In this document: piece after piece, positions 44,318 to 53,013 of the stretch
Layout of the letters: every line of letters starts with the position of its first letter
Numbering within the stretch: the stretch's first letter is position 1
Source: BOG-932 sp965276835
GTDB lineage: Bacteria > Pseudomonadota > Alphaproteobacteria > BOG-932 > Roseiterribacteraceae
Direction of reading: 5' to 3'
DNA length: 64,000 bases
NCBI GenBank assembly: GCA_965276835.1
Contig: OZ255631.1
Coordinates: 2,542,001 to 2,606,000 of the forward strand
Notes under the pieces: model-generated
What the model was told of the DNA's origin: nothing
Databases searched by the model: none
What the model saw: only the letters and a program-made list of their open reading frames with translations
Position numbers and translations under genes: made by a program

Positions 44318-44886
44318 GATGCCTTGTCCGCCGCTTCGAGTAACGCGGAGGCGACATCGACCATGCGCTTGCCGCTGTTCATTGCAGTCTGGCGCAGCCA
44401 TTTATGCGCCTGGGGTTCGGCCATCTTGCGCTGCTGCATCAATAGGGCCTTGGCCTGCTGGATGACGGTCCGCTCGTTCAGCCTGACTTCGGCGTCGTGC
44501 AGGTCGGTCGCGACCTTCTGGTAGCGGCGGAAGATGGCAACCGCCGCCTGGGCGATCGGCTTCACGTCGGGCAAGGCGCTGCCGACCAGGTTATAAGAGC
44601 TGACGCCCGCCGCGATGGCGTCTTCCATGAACCCTGTGTCGTCATGATCGACGAACATCACGATCGGCAACGGGTCGCTGGCCGTCACCTCGCGAATGCT
44701 TTCCAAACTGTCGCGGTCCGGCCGTGACATATCGACGATCACCACGTCGGGTTTCGTCGCCTGGACGATTTCGATCAGCCGCTCTCCGGGCGCCAGCCTG
44801 ACAATCTCATCGATGCCGGCCGCCGACAGACGACGTGCGACCGCATCCGCGCGTTCCTGATTGTCGTCTGCCAGCAGAACCTTCAA
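44314..44886 (-). CDS. nasT: NasT, ANTAR-domain transcription antiterminator
   Basis: 190 residues. The N-terminal receiver-like domain has VLLADDNQERAD and D52 in VVIVDMSRPDRDSL. The C-terminal ANTAR domain (about 130-185; TVIQQAKALLMQQRKMAEPQAH) binds paired hairpins in leader RNA and prevents termination or pausing. With NasS it makes nitrate-responsive control of the structural operon. It has its own sigma-54 promoter. Confidence 0.93.
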   Translation of the reverse strand: MKVLLADDNQERADAVARRLSAAGIDEIVRLAPGERLIEIVQATKPDVVIVDMSRPDRDSLESIREVTASDPLPIVMFVDHDDTGFMEDAIAAGVSSYNLVGSALPDVKPIAQAAVAIFRRYQKVATDLHDAEVRLNERTVIQQAKALLMQQRKMAEPQAHKWLRQTAMNSGKRMVDVASALLEAADKAS

Positions 44887-44929
44887 CGATGGACATCCTC
44901 AAGCTCCGGACTTTATCGCTTCAAACCAG

Positions 44930-44945
44930 AGCAAGATTTGTGCCA
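44930..44945 (-). promoter_or_regulatory. sigma-54 promoter of nasT-nasS
   Basis: Minus-strand TGGCACAAATCTTGCT is a perfect match to TGGCAC-N5-TTGCW. The predicted transcript would start about 33 nt before nasT. It lies in the 88-bp region divergent to the SnoaL-like gene. I see no TGC-N11-GCA close by. Confidence 0.8.
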
Positions 44946-44974
44946 AGGTCCGGCAAACACCGGGGAGGATGACA

Positions 44975-45418
44975 ATGGAATTCGCCGACAGAACCGCGAT
45001 CGAAAGCCTGATCTTCCGCTACACGCGCTATGTCGATACCTGCCAGTGGGAAAATCTTGGCAATCTGTTCGCCGCGGCGGTCATCACCGCCAACAAGACG
45101 GACCAGCGGCTGGAGGGTGCGGAGACGATCGGCAATTACTGGAAGTCGATCAATAAGCAGTATGACAACGGCACGCTGAACACCCAGCATGTCGTGACCA
45201 ACCTGGAATTCGACGAGCAGGCGGACGGTACGATCAGCGTCCATTCCTGCTTCACCGTCTTGCAGGCGACGCCCAAGCTGCCGCTACAGCCGATCGCCTG
45301 CGGGCGTTACACCGATGTCTTCGAGAAGGCCGATGGCGGCTGGCGTTACCGGTCGAAGCAGATCGACGTCAGGCTGGTCGGCAATATGAGCCAGCACCTG
45401 AACATCGAACTGGCCTGA
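44975..45418 (+). CDS. SnoaL-like/NTF2-fold protein
   Basis: 147 residues. The start MEFADRTAIESLIFRYTRYVDTCQWENLGNLFA and the end DGGWRYRSKQIDV are the classic NTF2-like cone with the family's helix 1 and last strand. Such proteins act as small hydroxylating enzymes, isomerases or dehydratases on hydrophobic substrates. ATG 44975 is preferred over 44969 because GGGGAGG (44962-44968) then has the right 6-nt spacing. Divergent from nasT; function unknown. Confidence 0.85.
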   Translation: MEFADRTAIESLIFRYTRYVDTCQWENLGNLFAAAVITANKTDQRLEGAETIGNYWKSINKQYDNGTLNTQHVVTNLEFDEQADGTISVHSCFTVLQATPKLPLQPIACGRYTDVFEKADGGWRYRSKQIDVRLVGNMSQHLNIELA

Positions 45419-45429
45419 AATTCTGCAGC

Positions 45430-45457
45430 CCGGGCAAGGCGGAATGGCCCTGCCCGG
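45430..45457. terminator. hairpin between convergent SnoaL-like and S53 peptidase genes
   Basis: CCGGGCA pairs with TGCCCGG, with a short inner GGC/GCC pairing. It sits between the stop codons of two convergent genes and could end transcription in either direction, but it lacks a strong T run. Confidence 0.45.
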
Positions 45458-45469
45458 CGCTTTCAGCGA

Positions 45470-47290
45470 TTACGGGTTGCTGGGCGTTTGCGGCACGCCG
45501 GCACGCGGAGCCGTCGGCGCGAGGATGAAGTCCCTGCCGCGCAGGGTGCCGTTACCCAGAACGAAATTATATCCCCGCTTGGTATTGTAGCCGTTGAACC
45601 CCTTGATATTCTGCCGGAATACCGGACTGCCGCCGCCTGCGCTCTGGGACGCCGCCAGCGCGTAGATTTCGAAGTTCTGGTTGCCGAGGCGCGTTCCCCC
45701 CAGACGTTCGATCTTGAGCGCCGTCAGGCCGGCGAACGTAGGCGCGGAGGCGCTGGTGCCGATAAAGCCCAGGAATTGCCCGCCGAGGCCGACCCAAACG
45801 AAACTGTCGTCCGCCGCACAGGGCGTGACTGCCCCTTGCGGGCATCCGCCCATATGGAGAGACAGGTCGGGAACCGCCCGCATGGGCGTTCCCGTGTTCA
45901 CCAGGGCCTGATAGGCCGGCGCCTTGTAAACAACGCTCTTGCCGCCGCCGGAACCCCAGATGACGCCGCTGGAAGGCGTTCCATAGAAAATATCGCCCTG
46001 CAGCTTATCGGCGAATGCCGACTCGCTCACATAGGCGGAGTTTAGATCCTTTGGATTTTTGGGATCGGCAGTGGTGGTCAGGTTCGTACCGCCGACCCCC
46101 GTCACATGTGGGCTGGATGCCGGGGTTTCGACCGAGAACAGGTTCGATCCACAGCCTGCCTTGGCCTTCGGCTGGAAACAGGCGATCGGCGGAACGTCCT
46201 TCGCACCGGCATCGCCGCTACTTGCCACGAAGCTGATGCCCTGCACGTTACCCTGGGCGAAGACGTCGTCGTAGATTTGCAGAAAGCCGGTGAAGTCGCT
46301 GCCGCCATTATACGCTTTCGTATAACCCAGCTCCGGCCCGCCGAAAGACATGCTGACAACGTCGGCGACATCGTCATCCAGAATCTCGACCAACGCGCCA
46401 AGGATGTTCTCGTCGCCAAGATCGGGAATATTGTAATGGATGATGCTTGCCCCCGGGGCCATGCCGCCCGATTGCTGGATATCCAGTTGGACCTCGGCCG
46501 AATTGTCCGGATGCTTCTTATCGTAGGGCGTCGCCCCGTTGAAATTTACCTCGGTGATCTTTGGCGTCGCCAGCTTCTCATGCGCGAAATAGGCATCGGT
46601 ATCGGACTTGCTGTAACCGGCTGACATCAGGATGCCGATCGTCACGCCCTTGCCGGTATAGGATTTATAGCTGGGAAAGTCGTAGGCTTGCTTCAGATCC
46701 GTGAACCAATAGCCGCCGTACTTTCCTTCACGATTCTGCGGCATCGACTTGCCGTTCGCCCGCAGGGTCGTCTGCATATGGGCGATGCCGGCGAAAGCGG
46801 GCACGACGGCATGAACCGCGGCCAGTGCCGGCGTCATCTTGAGCGCGGTCGAGGATGCCAAAACTTCTCGCCCGCTGGCGAAACGGGCACGCGAGAGGCT
46901 GGTGCTGAATGCCCGCTCGATCGAATGTACGGTTCCGGTCACGCGGATGCTGTGCGTATGGCTCTCGGTAACCTCCAGCCCCTTCGCGTGGAGTTCGCGG
47001 GTGATAGCCGCCAGGGTCGCCTTGTCCGGCGCGAAACGGGCATTGAACTCCGCCGGCTTCAGCCATTTGTGATATTGCGCGTTGCCGGGCGTGTGCTGGG
47101 CCAGTTCGAGTTTTGCCAACGCGGCCTGGTTGCGCAACGGGATATAGATGTCGAAGGTGGATTTCGCTTCGGGCGCGGCACGTTCGATGACTTGGGCGAC
47201 TTCGCGCGCCGAGGCGGCGCCGGTCAGGCACATCAATGACGCCGCGCTGAATAGCGAAAGACGGTAAAGATTGGGCTTTATCGCTGACAT
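45470..47290 (-). CDS. exported S53 serine-carboxyl peptidase (sedolisin/kumamolisin type)
   Basis: 606 residues: signal peptide with cleavage after ASA near residue 28; pro-kumamolisin activation domain (about 30-180); then the peptidase. The catalytic set is visible: E266 and D270 (AEVQLD), oxyanion D360 (ASSGDAG) and S513 (GTSASAP). A Ca-binding C-terminal end is suggested by the Asp/Gly-rich tail. S53 enzymes work at low pH; the propeptide is removed by self-cleavage. GGAGA sits about 8 nt before the ATG. Probably secreted to degrade protein outside the cell. Confidence 0.93.
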   Translation of the reverse strand: MSAIKPNLYRLSLFSAASLMCLTGAASAREVAQVIERAAPEAKSTFDIYIPLRNQAALAKLELAQHTPGNAQYHKWLKPAEFNARFAPDKATLAAITRELHAKGLEVTESHTHSIRVTGTVHSIERAFSTSLSRARFASGREVLASSTALKMTPALAAVHAVVPAFAGIAHMQTTLRANGKSMPQNREGKYGGYWFTDLKQAYDFPSYKSYTGKGVTIGILMSAGYSKSDTDAYFAHEKLATPKITEVNFNGATPYDKKHPDNSAEVQLDIQQSGGMAPGASIIHYNIPDLGDENILGALVEILDDDVADVVSMSFGGPELGYTKAYNGGSDFTGFLQIYDDVFAQGNVQGISFVASSGDAGAKDVPPIACFQPKAKAGCGSNLFSVETPASSPHVTGVGGTNLTTTADPKNPKDLNSAYVSESAFADKLQGDIFYGTPSSGVIWGSGGGKSVVYKAPAYQALVNTGTPMRAVPDLSLHMGGCPQGAVTPCAADDSFVWVGLGGQFLGFIGTSASAPTFAGLTALKIERLGGTRLGNQNFEIYALAASQSAGGGSPVFRQNIKGFNGYNTKRGYNFVLGNGTLRGRDFILAPTAPRAGVPQTPSNP

Positions 47291-47731
47291 GGTCGTTCTC
47301 CGGCGAGCTTAAGGGGATGGAAAGCCGATGGGATTCGGGCATGCCCGCGAGAGCGCCCCCGAAGTCCGCTTTGTATTGATTACGTTCGGCAAATGGGGAC
47401 ACATCTTCGCCCGCGCCGCAAGAGAAAACGAGTTTAGCCGCCGCGAATTCAGCAGACCGTTAATGAAATAACTTCCACTGAGAAATCTGACTAAGAATAT
47501 TTGCGAAATTTCATAGTATTACATCATTTATTACTGGATCATGCCGGCGGCTGAGCGCTGAGTATTTACCTAAATTTCAAACATTCGCCTCTCACGGCGG
47601 GCGGCCGGCCCGGGGCGAAGCCCACCGACCCTTCGCCGACGGCATAGCTGCCATCTCAGGGGCGGCGTGCATTATATCGCATAGCGATATAAATCGGCGC
47701 TCGCGATCTCCAACGCTAACCCAGGCCGATA
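47291..47731. other. 441-bp intergenic region between divergent S53 peptidase and CLC genes
   Basis: No coding frame is supported. The part at about 47450-47570 is clearly AT-richer than the surroundings and presumably holds the S53 promoter. A perfect palindrome lies near the CLC gene. There are no repeats or transposon ends. Confidence 0.55.
47672..47692. promoter_or_regulatory. 21-bp perfect palindrome upstream of the CLC gene
   Basis: TTATATCGC-ATA-GCGATATAA, 9-bp arms with a 3-bp centre, ends 39 bp before the CLC start. It looks like an operator for a dimeric repressor; no regulator is encoded nearby. Confidence 0.45.
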
Positions 47732-49552
47732 ATGACGACGACCCAGGCGCACGCGCCCGACACCGCAGGCGAAGACAATCTGCGCGATTTCACCACCGAC
47801 AGACGCCTGTTGATCCTTATGGCGATGGCGCTGGTGGTCGGCACCGGCGGCGCCGCGGCGGCCTGGGCGCTTCTGCATTTGATCAGCCTGGCCACCAACA
47901 TTGCCTATTACGGCCGTTTCAGCACCGACAGCGTATCCATCGCCGGCAACACACTGGGATGGTATTCGATGTTCGTACCGGTCGCCGGGTGCCTGATCAT
48001 CGGGCTGATGGCGCGTTACGGGTCGGAGAAAATCCGCGGCCACGGCATTCCCGAGGCAATGGAGGCGATCCTGATCGGCCGCAGCCGCATTCAGCCCAAG
48101 GTCGCGATCCTGAAACCGGTTTCGTCCGCGATCTCGATCGGCAGCGGCGGGCCGTTCGGCGCCGAAGGACCGATCATCATGACCGGCGGCGCGATCGGCT
48201 CGCTGTTCGCGCAGCTTTTCCACCTGACCAACGCCGAACGCAAGACGTTGCTGGTCGCCGGCGCCGCGGCAGGCATGGCCGCCACGTTCGGAACCCCGGT
48301 CGCGGCGATGCTGCTGGCGGTCGAATTGCTGCTGTTCGAATGGAAGCCGCGCAGCTTTATCCCTGTCGCCATCGCCTGCTCGGTCGCCGCGGCCTGGCGG
48401 CCGATATTGCTGGACGGCGGCACCCTGTTCCCGATGGCGACGAGCGCCGCCCTGCCGCCGGTCGGCTTGGTGCTTGCCGGGGTTCTCGGCATCGTCGCCG
48501 GATTGGCGTCGGGCGTGCTGACCGCGATGGTCTATAAAAGCGAAGACCTGTTCCAGCGGCTGCCCATCCATTGGATGTGGTGGCCGATGGCCGGCGGTCT
48601 GGCGGTCGGGGTCGGCGGGTTGATCGAGCCGCACGCGCTTGGCGTCGGTTACGACAATATTGCGGCGCTGCTGGCGGGTACGCTGGTTGCCAAAGGGGCG
48701 ATCCGCCTGCTTGTGGTGAAATCGGTCATCTGGTCGGTTGCGCTGGGATCGGGCACGTCCGGCGGTGTTCTGGCCCCGTTGCTGATCATGGGCGGTGCGC
48801 TGGGTGCGCTGTTCGGGATGGTGATGCCGGTCGGCGATCCGGGTCTGTGGGCATTGATCGGGATGGCTTCGATGATGGGCGGCACGATGCGCTCGCCGCT
48901 GACGTCGATCGTGTTCGCAATCGAATTGACCCATAATATGGGCGCGGTCCTGCCGCTGGCGATCGGCTGCGCCATGGCGCACGGAACGACGGTGCTGTTG
49001 CTGAAGCGGTCGATCCTGACCGAAAAGGTGGCGCGTCGCGGACACCATGTAATGCGCGAATATATCGTCGACCCGTTCGAGACGATGCGCGTCACCGAGA
49101 TCATGGCGCAGCCGGTGGATTGCCTGGCGGCGGACATGACCGTCGGCGAGGCTGTTGCCTTCTTCACAGCCCCGGGCCCGCAGGCCCGGCACAAAAGCTA
49201 TCCGGTCACCGGACCGGACAAGCGCCTGGTCGGGATCGTATCGCGCGCCGATGCCTTGCGTTGGGACAGGACCGAGGGGCAGGACACCCGGCCGCTTGCG
49301 GAATTGCTGGCCGACCGTGAGCCGGTCATCGGCTATGAGGACGAAATGGTCGCACAGCTTGCGGACCGCATGGCGGCGACCGACATCGGACGCGTGCCGA
49401 TATTGCGGCGCGCCGACGGCGTGGTGGTCGGGCTGGCCGCCAGGCGCGATCTGCTCAGGGTCCGGGCCAAGGCGGTTCGGCAGGAGCAGGAGCGCGAGGT
49501 GCTGATCAGGCTGCGCCCGGAGAAAGCGGCTGCGGCGGTGGTTGTGAGCTGA
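47732..49552 (+). CDS. clcA: CLC-family chloride channel/antiporter with C-terminal CBS pair
   Basis: 606 residues. CLC core with the selectivity segment GSGGPFGAEGP (137-147; E145 is the gating glutamate) and GTSGGVLAPLLIMGGALGALFG. After the last helix, near residue 455, comes a cytosolic pair of CBS domains (VTEIMAQPVDCLAADMTVGEA; DRMAATDIGRVPIL) that would bind adenine nucleotides. Bacterial members swap chloride for protons or act as fluoride or chloride channels; the CBS pair suggests energy-dependent gating. The ribosome binding site is weak. Confidence 0.92.
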   Translation: MTTTQAHAPDTAGEDNLRDFTTDRRLLILMAMALVVGTGGAAAAWALLHLISLATNIAYYGRFSTDSVSIAGNTLGWYSMFVPVAGCLIIGLMARYGSEKIRGHGIPEAMEAILIGRSRIQPKVAILKPVSSAISIGSGGPFGAEGPIIMTGGAIGSLFAQLFHLTNAERKTLLVAGAAAGMAATFGTPVAAMLLAVELLLFEWKPRSFIPVAIACSVAAAWRPILLDGGTLFPMATSAALPPVGLVLAGVLGIVAGLASGVLTAMVYKSEDLFQRLPIHWMWWPMAGGLAVGVGGLIEPHALGVGYDNIAALLAGTLVAKGAIRLLVVKSVIWSVALGSGTSGGVLAPLLIMGGALGALFGMVMPVGDPGLWALIGMASMMGGTMRSPLTSIVFAIELTHNMGAVLPLAIGCAMAHGTTVLLLKRSILTEKVARRGHHVMREYIVDPFETMRVTEIMAQPVDCLAADMTVGEAVAFFTAPGPQARHKSYPVTGPDKRLVGIVSRADALRWDRTEGQDTRPLAELLADREPVIGYEDEMVAQLADRMAATDIGRVPILRRADGVVVGLAARRDLLRVRAKAVRQEQEREVLIRLRPEKAAAAVVVS

Positions 49553-49567
49553 CGCCGGCTGACGCCG

Positions 49568-49816
49568 TCAGTCTTCTTGCGGAACCGACGGCCCGTGGAG
49601 CACGGGCCGCATCGCATTGCCGCCGAACAGGACGGTTCGGCGTCTGGATATGCGTGATTGGCCGAAAGACGCGGCGACGAACAGCAGGATTGTCGGCAGC
49701 GCCACGGAATCGATCAGCATGCCCTTGACTGCCTCGATCCCCCGCGAGCGCATTATAAACGGTACGTTTGCCGTAAAGGCGGCCGGAACGACGACCAGCA
49801 TGCAACGTGTCAGCAT
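49568..49816 (-). CDS. possible small membrane protein
   Basis: 82 residues with two hydrophobic stretches (about 6-22 and 38-51) and codon use like the neighbours, with G or C in most third positions. No known family. It sits between the CLC gene and tRNA-Lys; the remaining bases to the tRNA carry nothing I can support. It may be a remnant of a longer gene. Confidence 0.4.
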   Translation of the reverse strand: MLTRCMLVVVPAAFTANVPFIMRSRGIEAVKGMLIDSVALPTILLFVAASFGQSRISRRRTVLFGGNAMRPVLHGPSVPQED

Positions 49817-49948
49817 GGGCCGAGGCGCCTTCCTTGGATATCGGGCAAAACTGGCTGACGCTCGGCTTACCGCTTCTGGCGATCAGCGGCTGCCTGTTGG
49901 GCCGAACGGGAACGCTGATGATCGGCGCCCTGTCCCGAGAAAGGGGAG

Positions 49949-50024
<76 letters not shown>

Positions 50025-50037
50025 GCGCGAGGGGGTC

Positions 50038-50066
50038 CATATAGGGGAGAGGATCGCCGCTGTCGA
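50038..50066 (-). promoter_or_regulatory. probable sigma-70 promoter of tRNA-Lys
   Basis: Minus-strand TCGACA (50061-50066) and TATATG (50038-50043) are 17 bp apart and end 13 nt before the tRNA. Same spacing as before tRNA-Glu. Confidence 0.55.
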
Positions 50067-50193
50067 GAGCCCCAGGCCATCGGCGTGCCGAAATATCTGC
50101 TGCAATCGGCCGCGCATGCTTTAGTATCCTCTATCAACCGGCCGCACGGAAAGCGCGGTCCATTCGCCAGCGGCCTGAATCCCTCAATCCACG

Positions 50194-50850
50194 ATGCGTC
50201 CAGCACACCTGATCGTCTTCTGCATGCTGGCGCTGGCCGTCGCCGTCCCGGCATGGGCGGCGAACAGCGATCCGGTGCAGGACGCGGTCGCCGAAACCAT
50301 CCGCAAACTGGATTTGCAGCTGACGCTGCCACATCAGGCCAGCGACGCCGACCAGGGGGAGAGCTGGCATCTGCACGTGCCGGAGGGCGTGCTTTGGATC
50401 GCGGCCGTCGGGTTCGCCGTGATACTGGGCTATATCCTGTTGGACATGCTGCCCAACTGGCGGGCGCGCGACGAGGAAGGCTGGGGGCTGACCGGCGCCG
50501 GCGCGATGCTGGGCGGGCAGAGCGCATCGGCCAGCCTGGCCATGGCCGACGGCCTGGCGGCGGAGGCGCGCTTCGTCGAGGCCATGCATATCCTGCTGCT
50601 GCATTGCCTGGATGAGATGAAACGGCGGTTGCGGCTCGACATCGCCGACAGCCTGACCAGCCGCGAAATCCTGCGGCGCGCGCGCCTGCCCGAACAGGCG
50701 ACGAGCGCGCTGCGCGGAATCGTGTCGCGCGTGGAATCGAGCTATTTCGGCGATCACCCGGCGACCCGGCCCGATTACGACGCCTGTCGCGGCCGGTATG
50801 AAGAGCTGATCTCGATCCTGTCCGAGAAGCCGGCCGGGACATCCCTGTGA
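50194..50850 (+). CDS. DUF4129-domain membrane protein
   Basis: 218 residues: a signal-like helix (residues 5-22), a periplasmic segment, one membrane helix (about 66-84), then a cytosolic DUF4129 helical domain (EARFVEAMHILLLHCLDEMKRRL; LTSREILRRARL; YFGDHPATRPDYDACRGRYEEL). DUF4129 proteins are found in MoxR/DUF58 operons, here as the first gene, and in transglutaminase proteins. Its stop overlaps the start of the next gene. Confidence 0.85.
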   Translation: MRPAHLIVFCMLALAVAVPAWAANSDPVQDAVAETIRKLDLQLTLPHQASDADQGESWHLHVPEGVLWIAAVGFAVILGYILLDMLPNWRARDEEGWGLTGAGAMLGGQSASASLAMADGLAAEARFVEAMHILLLHCLDEMKRRLRLDIADSLTSREILRRARLPEQATSALRGIVSRVESSYFGDHPATRPDYDACRGRYEELISILSEKPAGTSL

Positions 50851-52088
50851 GCGACAGCACACCGATCTTCGCGCGCCGGCAGCTGATCCCCTGGGTGCTG
50901 GCCGCCGTCACGGTCTTCGCCATCGCGCTGTATCTGATGGCCCATGGCGACATCGACAGCCAAAGCGCGGTCGGTCCGACGGTCCATTCGCAATCGGCGC
51001 TCGGCTATGCCGGCATTGCCGACGTCATGAAGCAGATCGGCACACCGGTAATCCACACCCGGGCCCACGGGCGCGACAAGGCGGGCGACGGCGGGGTCCT
51101 GGTGATCGCCGAACCGCACCTGGAGAACGGCGGCACGCAGGCGGCGCAGAGGCTGATGCAGGCCAAAGCCGTGTTGTTGATCCTGCCCAAGTGGGAGGGC
51201 ACGACCAGCAAGGGACATTCCGGCTGGATTCAGAATGCCGAATTACCCTCCATTATTTTCGGGCAGCTGGCGGTCGATCTTGTCGATCCGGATGCGAAGA
51301 TCGTGCGCGGCCTGCCGATCGCGAAGTGGGACCGCAATTCGATCGGCATCACACCTGTCGTCGCGGCGCCATTGCAGATCATCCGGTCGCGCCGCCTGAA
51401 GCCGATCGTCGCCAACGGCAAGGACATTCTGGTTGGGGAGTTGGACACAAACGGCCGGCGGCTTTTCGTGTTGACCGATCCGGACGTCATGTCCAACCAC
51501 GCCCTGGCGAACCCGATCAACGCATCGTTTTCCATCGCCCTGATCGGCATGCTGCGCACCGGCGACGGGGCGGTGGTGTTCGACGAATCGCTGAACGGTG
51601 CGGTCGCCAGCGGCCCCAATATTTTGAATTACCTGTTCAAGCCGCCCTTGCTGCCGGGAACGATCCTGGCCTTGACTGCGGCGGCCCTTCTGCTGTGGGC
51701 GACGATGCCGCGCTTCGGCGTGCCGGATGCCCCGGCGCCGGCGCTCCAATCCGGCAAGGGCGGGCTGATCGACAATATCGCCGCGCTGATCGGATTCGCG
51801 GGGCGGCGCGGCGCCATCGTCGGGCGCTTCGTCGATGCGACGGTCCAAGACGTGGCGCGCCGTCTGCACGCGCCGCGCGGCCTGGCGGGCGAGGCGCTGT
51901 CGGCGTGGTTGGACCGGGTCGGCGGCGCGCGCAATGTCGATGTCGCATGCGCGGCACTGGTCGACCGCGCAAACACCCTGTCGTCGGGCCGCCCCGGCCC
52001 GGCGCTGTTGATTTCACTGGCGCGGGACACGAACCGCTGGAAACGGGAAATGATCGATGGATCTGGACGAAATCAGAGCAATCGCTGA
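50847..52088 (+). CDS. DUF4350-domain membrane protein
   Basis: 413 residues. One N-terminal helix (about 13-30), a periplasmic domain of about 230 residues with the DUF4350 pattern (GYAGIADVMKQIGTPV; LLILPKWEGT; VLTDPDVMSNHALANPINA; VVFDESLNG), a second helix near 270-290 and a cytosolic tail of about 110 residues. The tail overlaps the MoxR gene by 32 nt. DUF4350 has a GATase1/ThuA-like fold. No enzyme activity known; it may sense or bind a ligand in the periplasm. Confidence 0.83.
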   Translation: MSDSTPIFARRQLIPWVLAAVTVFAIALYLMAHGDIDSQSAVGPTVHSQSALGYAGIADVMKQIGTPVIHTRAHGRDKAGDGGVLVIAEPHLENGGTQAAQRLMQAKAVLLILPKWEGTTSKGHSGWIQNAELPSIIFGQLAVDLVDPDAKIVRGLPIAKWDRNSIGITPVVAAPLQIIRSRRLKPIVANGKDILVGELDTNGRRLFVLTDPDVMSNHALANPINASFSIALIGMLRTGDGAVVFDESLNGAVASGPNILNYLFKPPLLPGTILALTAAALLLWATMPRFGVPDAPAPALQSGKGGLIDNIAALIGFAGRRGAIVGRFVDATVQDVARRLHAPRGLAGEALSAWLDRVGGARNVDVACAALVDRANTLSSGRPGPALLISLARDTNRWKREMIDGSGRNQSNR

Positions 52089-53013
52089 GGCGCTGCGAAC
52101 CGAAGTCCGCAAGGCGATCGTCGGGCAGGACGAGGTCGTCGAGCTGATGCTGACCAGCCTGCTGGTCGGCGGCCATATCCTGCTGGAAGGGGTGCCGGGG
52201 ACGGCCAAGACCCTGATCGCCAACGCCTTCGCCGCCGGTGTCTCGCTGAAATTCGGGCGTATTCAGTTCACCCCTGATCTGATGCCTGGCGATATGCTGG
52301 GCACCAACCTGTTCAACTTCCAGACCAACAGCTTCGTCCTGACCAAGGGGCCGATCTTCACGCAATTACTGCTGGCCGACGAAATCAACCGCGCCCCGCC
52401 AAAGACCCAGGCGGCCCTGCTGCAATCGATGAGCGAGCGGCGCATCACCATCGACGGGATCGACCACCCGTTGGGCGACGAATTCATGGTGGTCGCGACG
52501 CAGAACCCGATCGAGCAGCAAGGCACCTATCCCCTGCCCGAGGCGCAGCTGGACCGGTTCCTGTTCAAGATCATCCTGGATTATCCCAGCCGCGACGAGG
52601 AGCGGCAGATTCTGGCCCGGCATGGCCACACCACGGCGATGCCCCGGCTGGAGGCGTTCGGCCTGGAAAAGGTCGTGCCGTCCGGCGTGCTGCCGGCGAT
52701 CCGTGAGACGGTCGCCGCCATACGCCTGTCGGACACGCTGATCGACTATATCGTCGATGTGATCCGCGCGACCCGCGACCACGCGCTGTTCGATGTCGGC
52801 GCATCGACGCGCGCCGGCAACATGCTGGCCGCCTCCGTCCGCGCCTATGCCGCGATCCAAGGGCGCGACTTCGTGATCCCCGACGACATCAAGACGCTGG
52901 CCCTGCCGGTTCTGCGCCACCGCGTTCTGCTGTCGCCAAGTGCCGAGATCGAGGGGTTAAGTACCGACAAGATCATCGGCGAGATTCTCGACCAGACGGC
53001 GGCGCCCAGATGA
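52057..53013 (+). CDS. moxR: MoxR-family AAA+ ATPase
   Basis: 318 residues. Walker A GVPGTAKT (45-52), Walker B LLADEINRAP (105-114), sensor 1 VATQNPIEQQGTY, and arginine finger in YPLPEAQLDRF. MoxR ATPases form hexamers and act as chaperones with a VWA or DUF58 partner, for example in inserting cofactors or activating complexes. It starts at an ATG inside the end of the DUF4350 gene and overlaps the DUF58 gene by 4 nt. Confidence 0.95.
   Translation: MDLDEIRAIAEALRTEVRKAIVGQDEVVELMLTSLLVGGHILLEGVPGTAKTLIANAFAAGVSLKFGRIQFTPDLMPGDMLGTNLFNFQTNSFVLTKGPIFTQLLLADEINRAPPKTQAALLQSMSERRITIDGIDHPLGDEFMVVATQNPIEQQGTYPLPEAQLDRFLFKIILDYPSRDEERQILARHGHTTAMPRLEAFGLEKVVPSGVLPAIRETVAAIRLSDTLIDYIVDVIRATRDHALFDVGASTRAGNMLAASVRAYAAIQGRDFVIPDDIKTLALPVLRHRVLLSPSAEIEGLSTDKIIGEILDQTAAPR

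Noticed and set aside
47450..47570. AT-rich stretch as an origin or horizontally acquired segment
   Set aside because: Too short, no DnaA-box cluster, no repeats, no mobile-element genes; a promoter region explains it.
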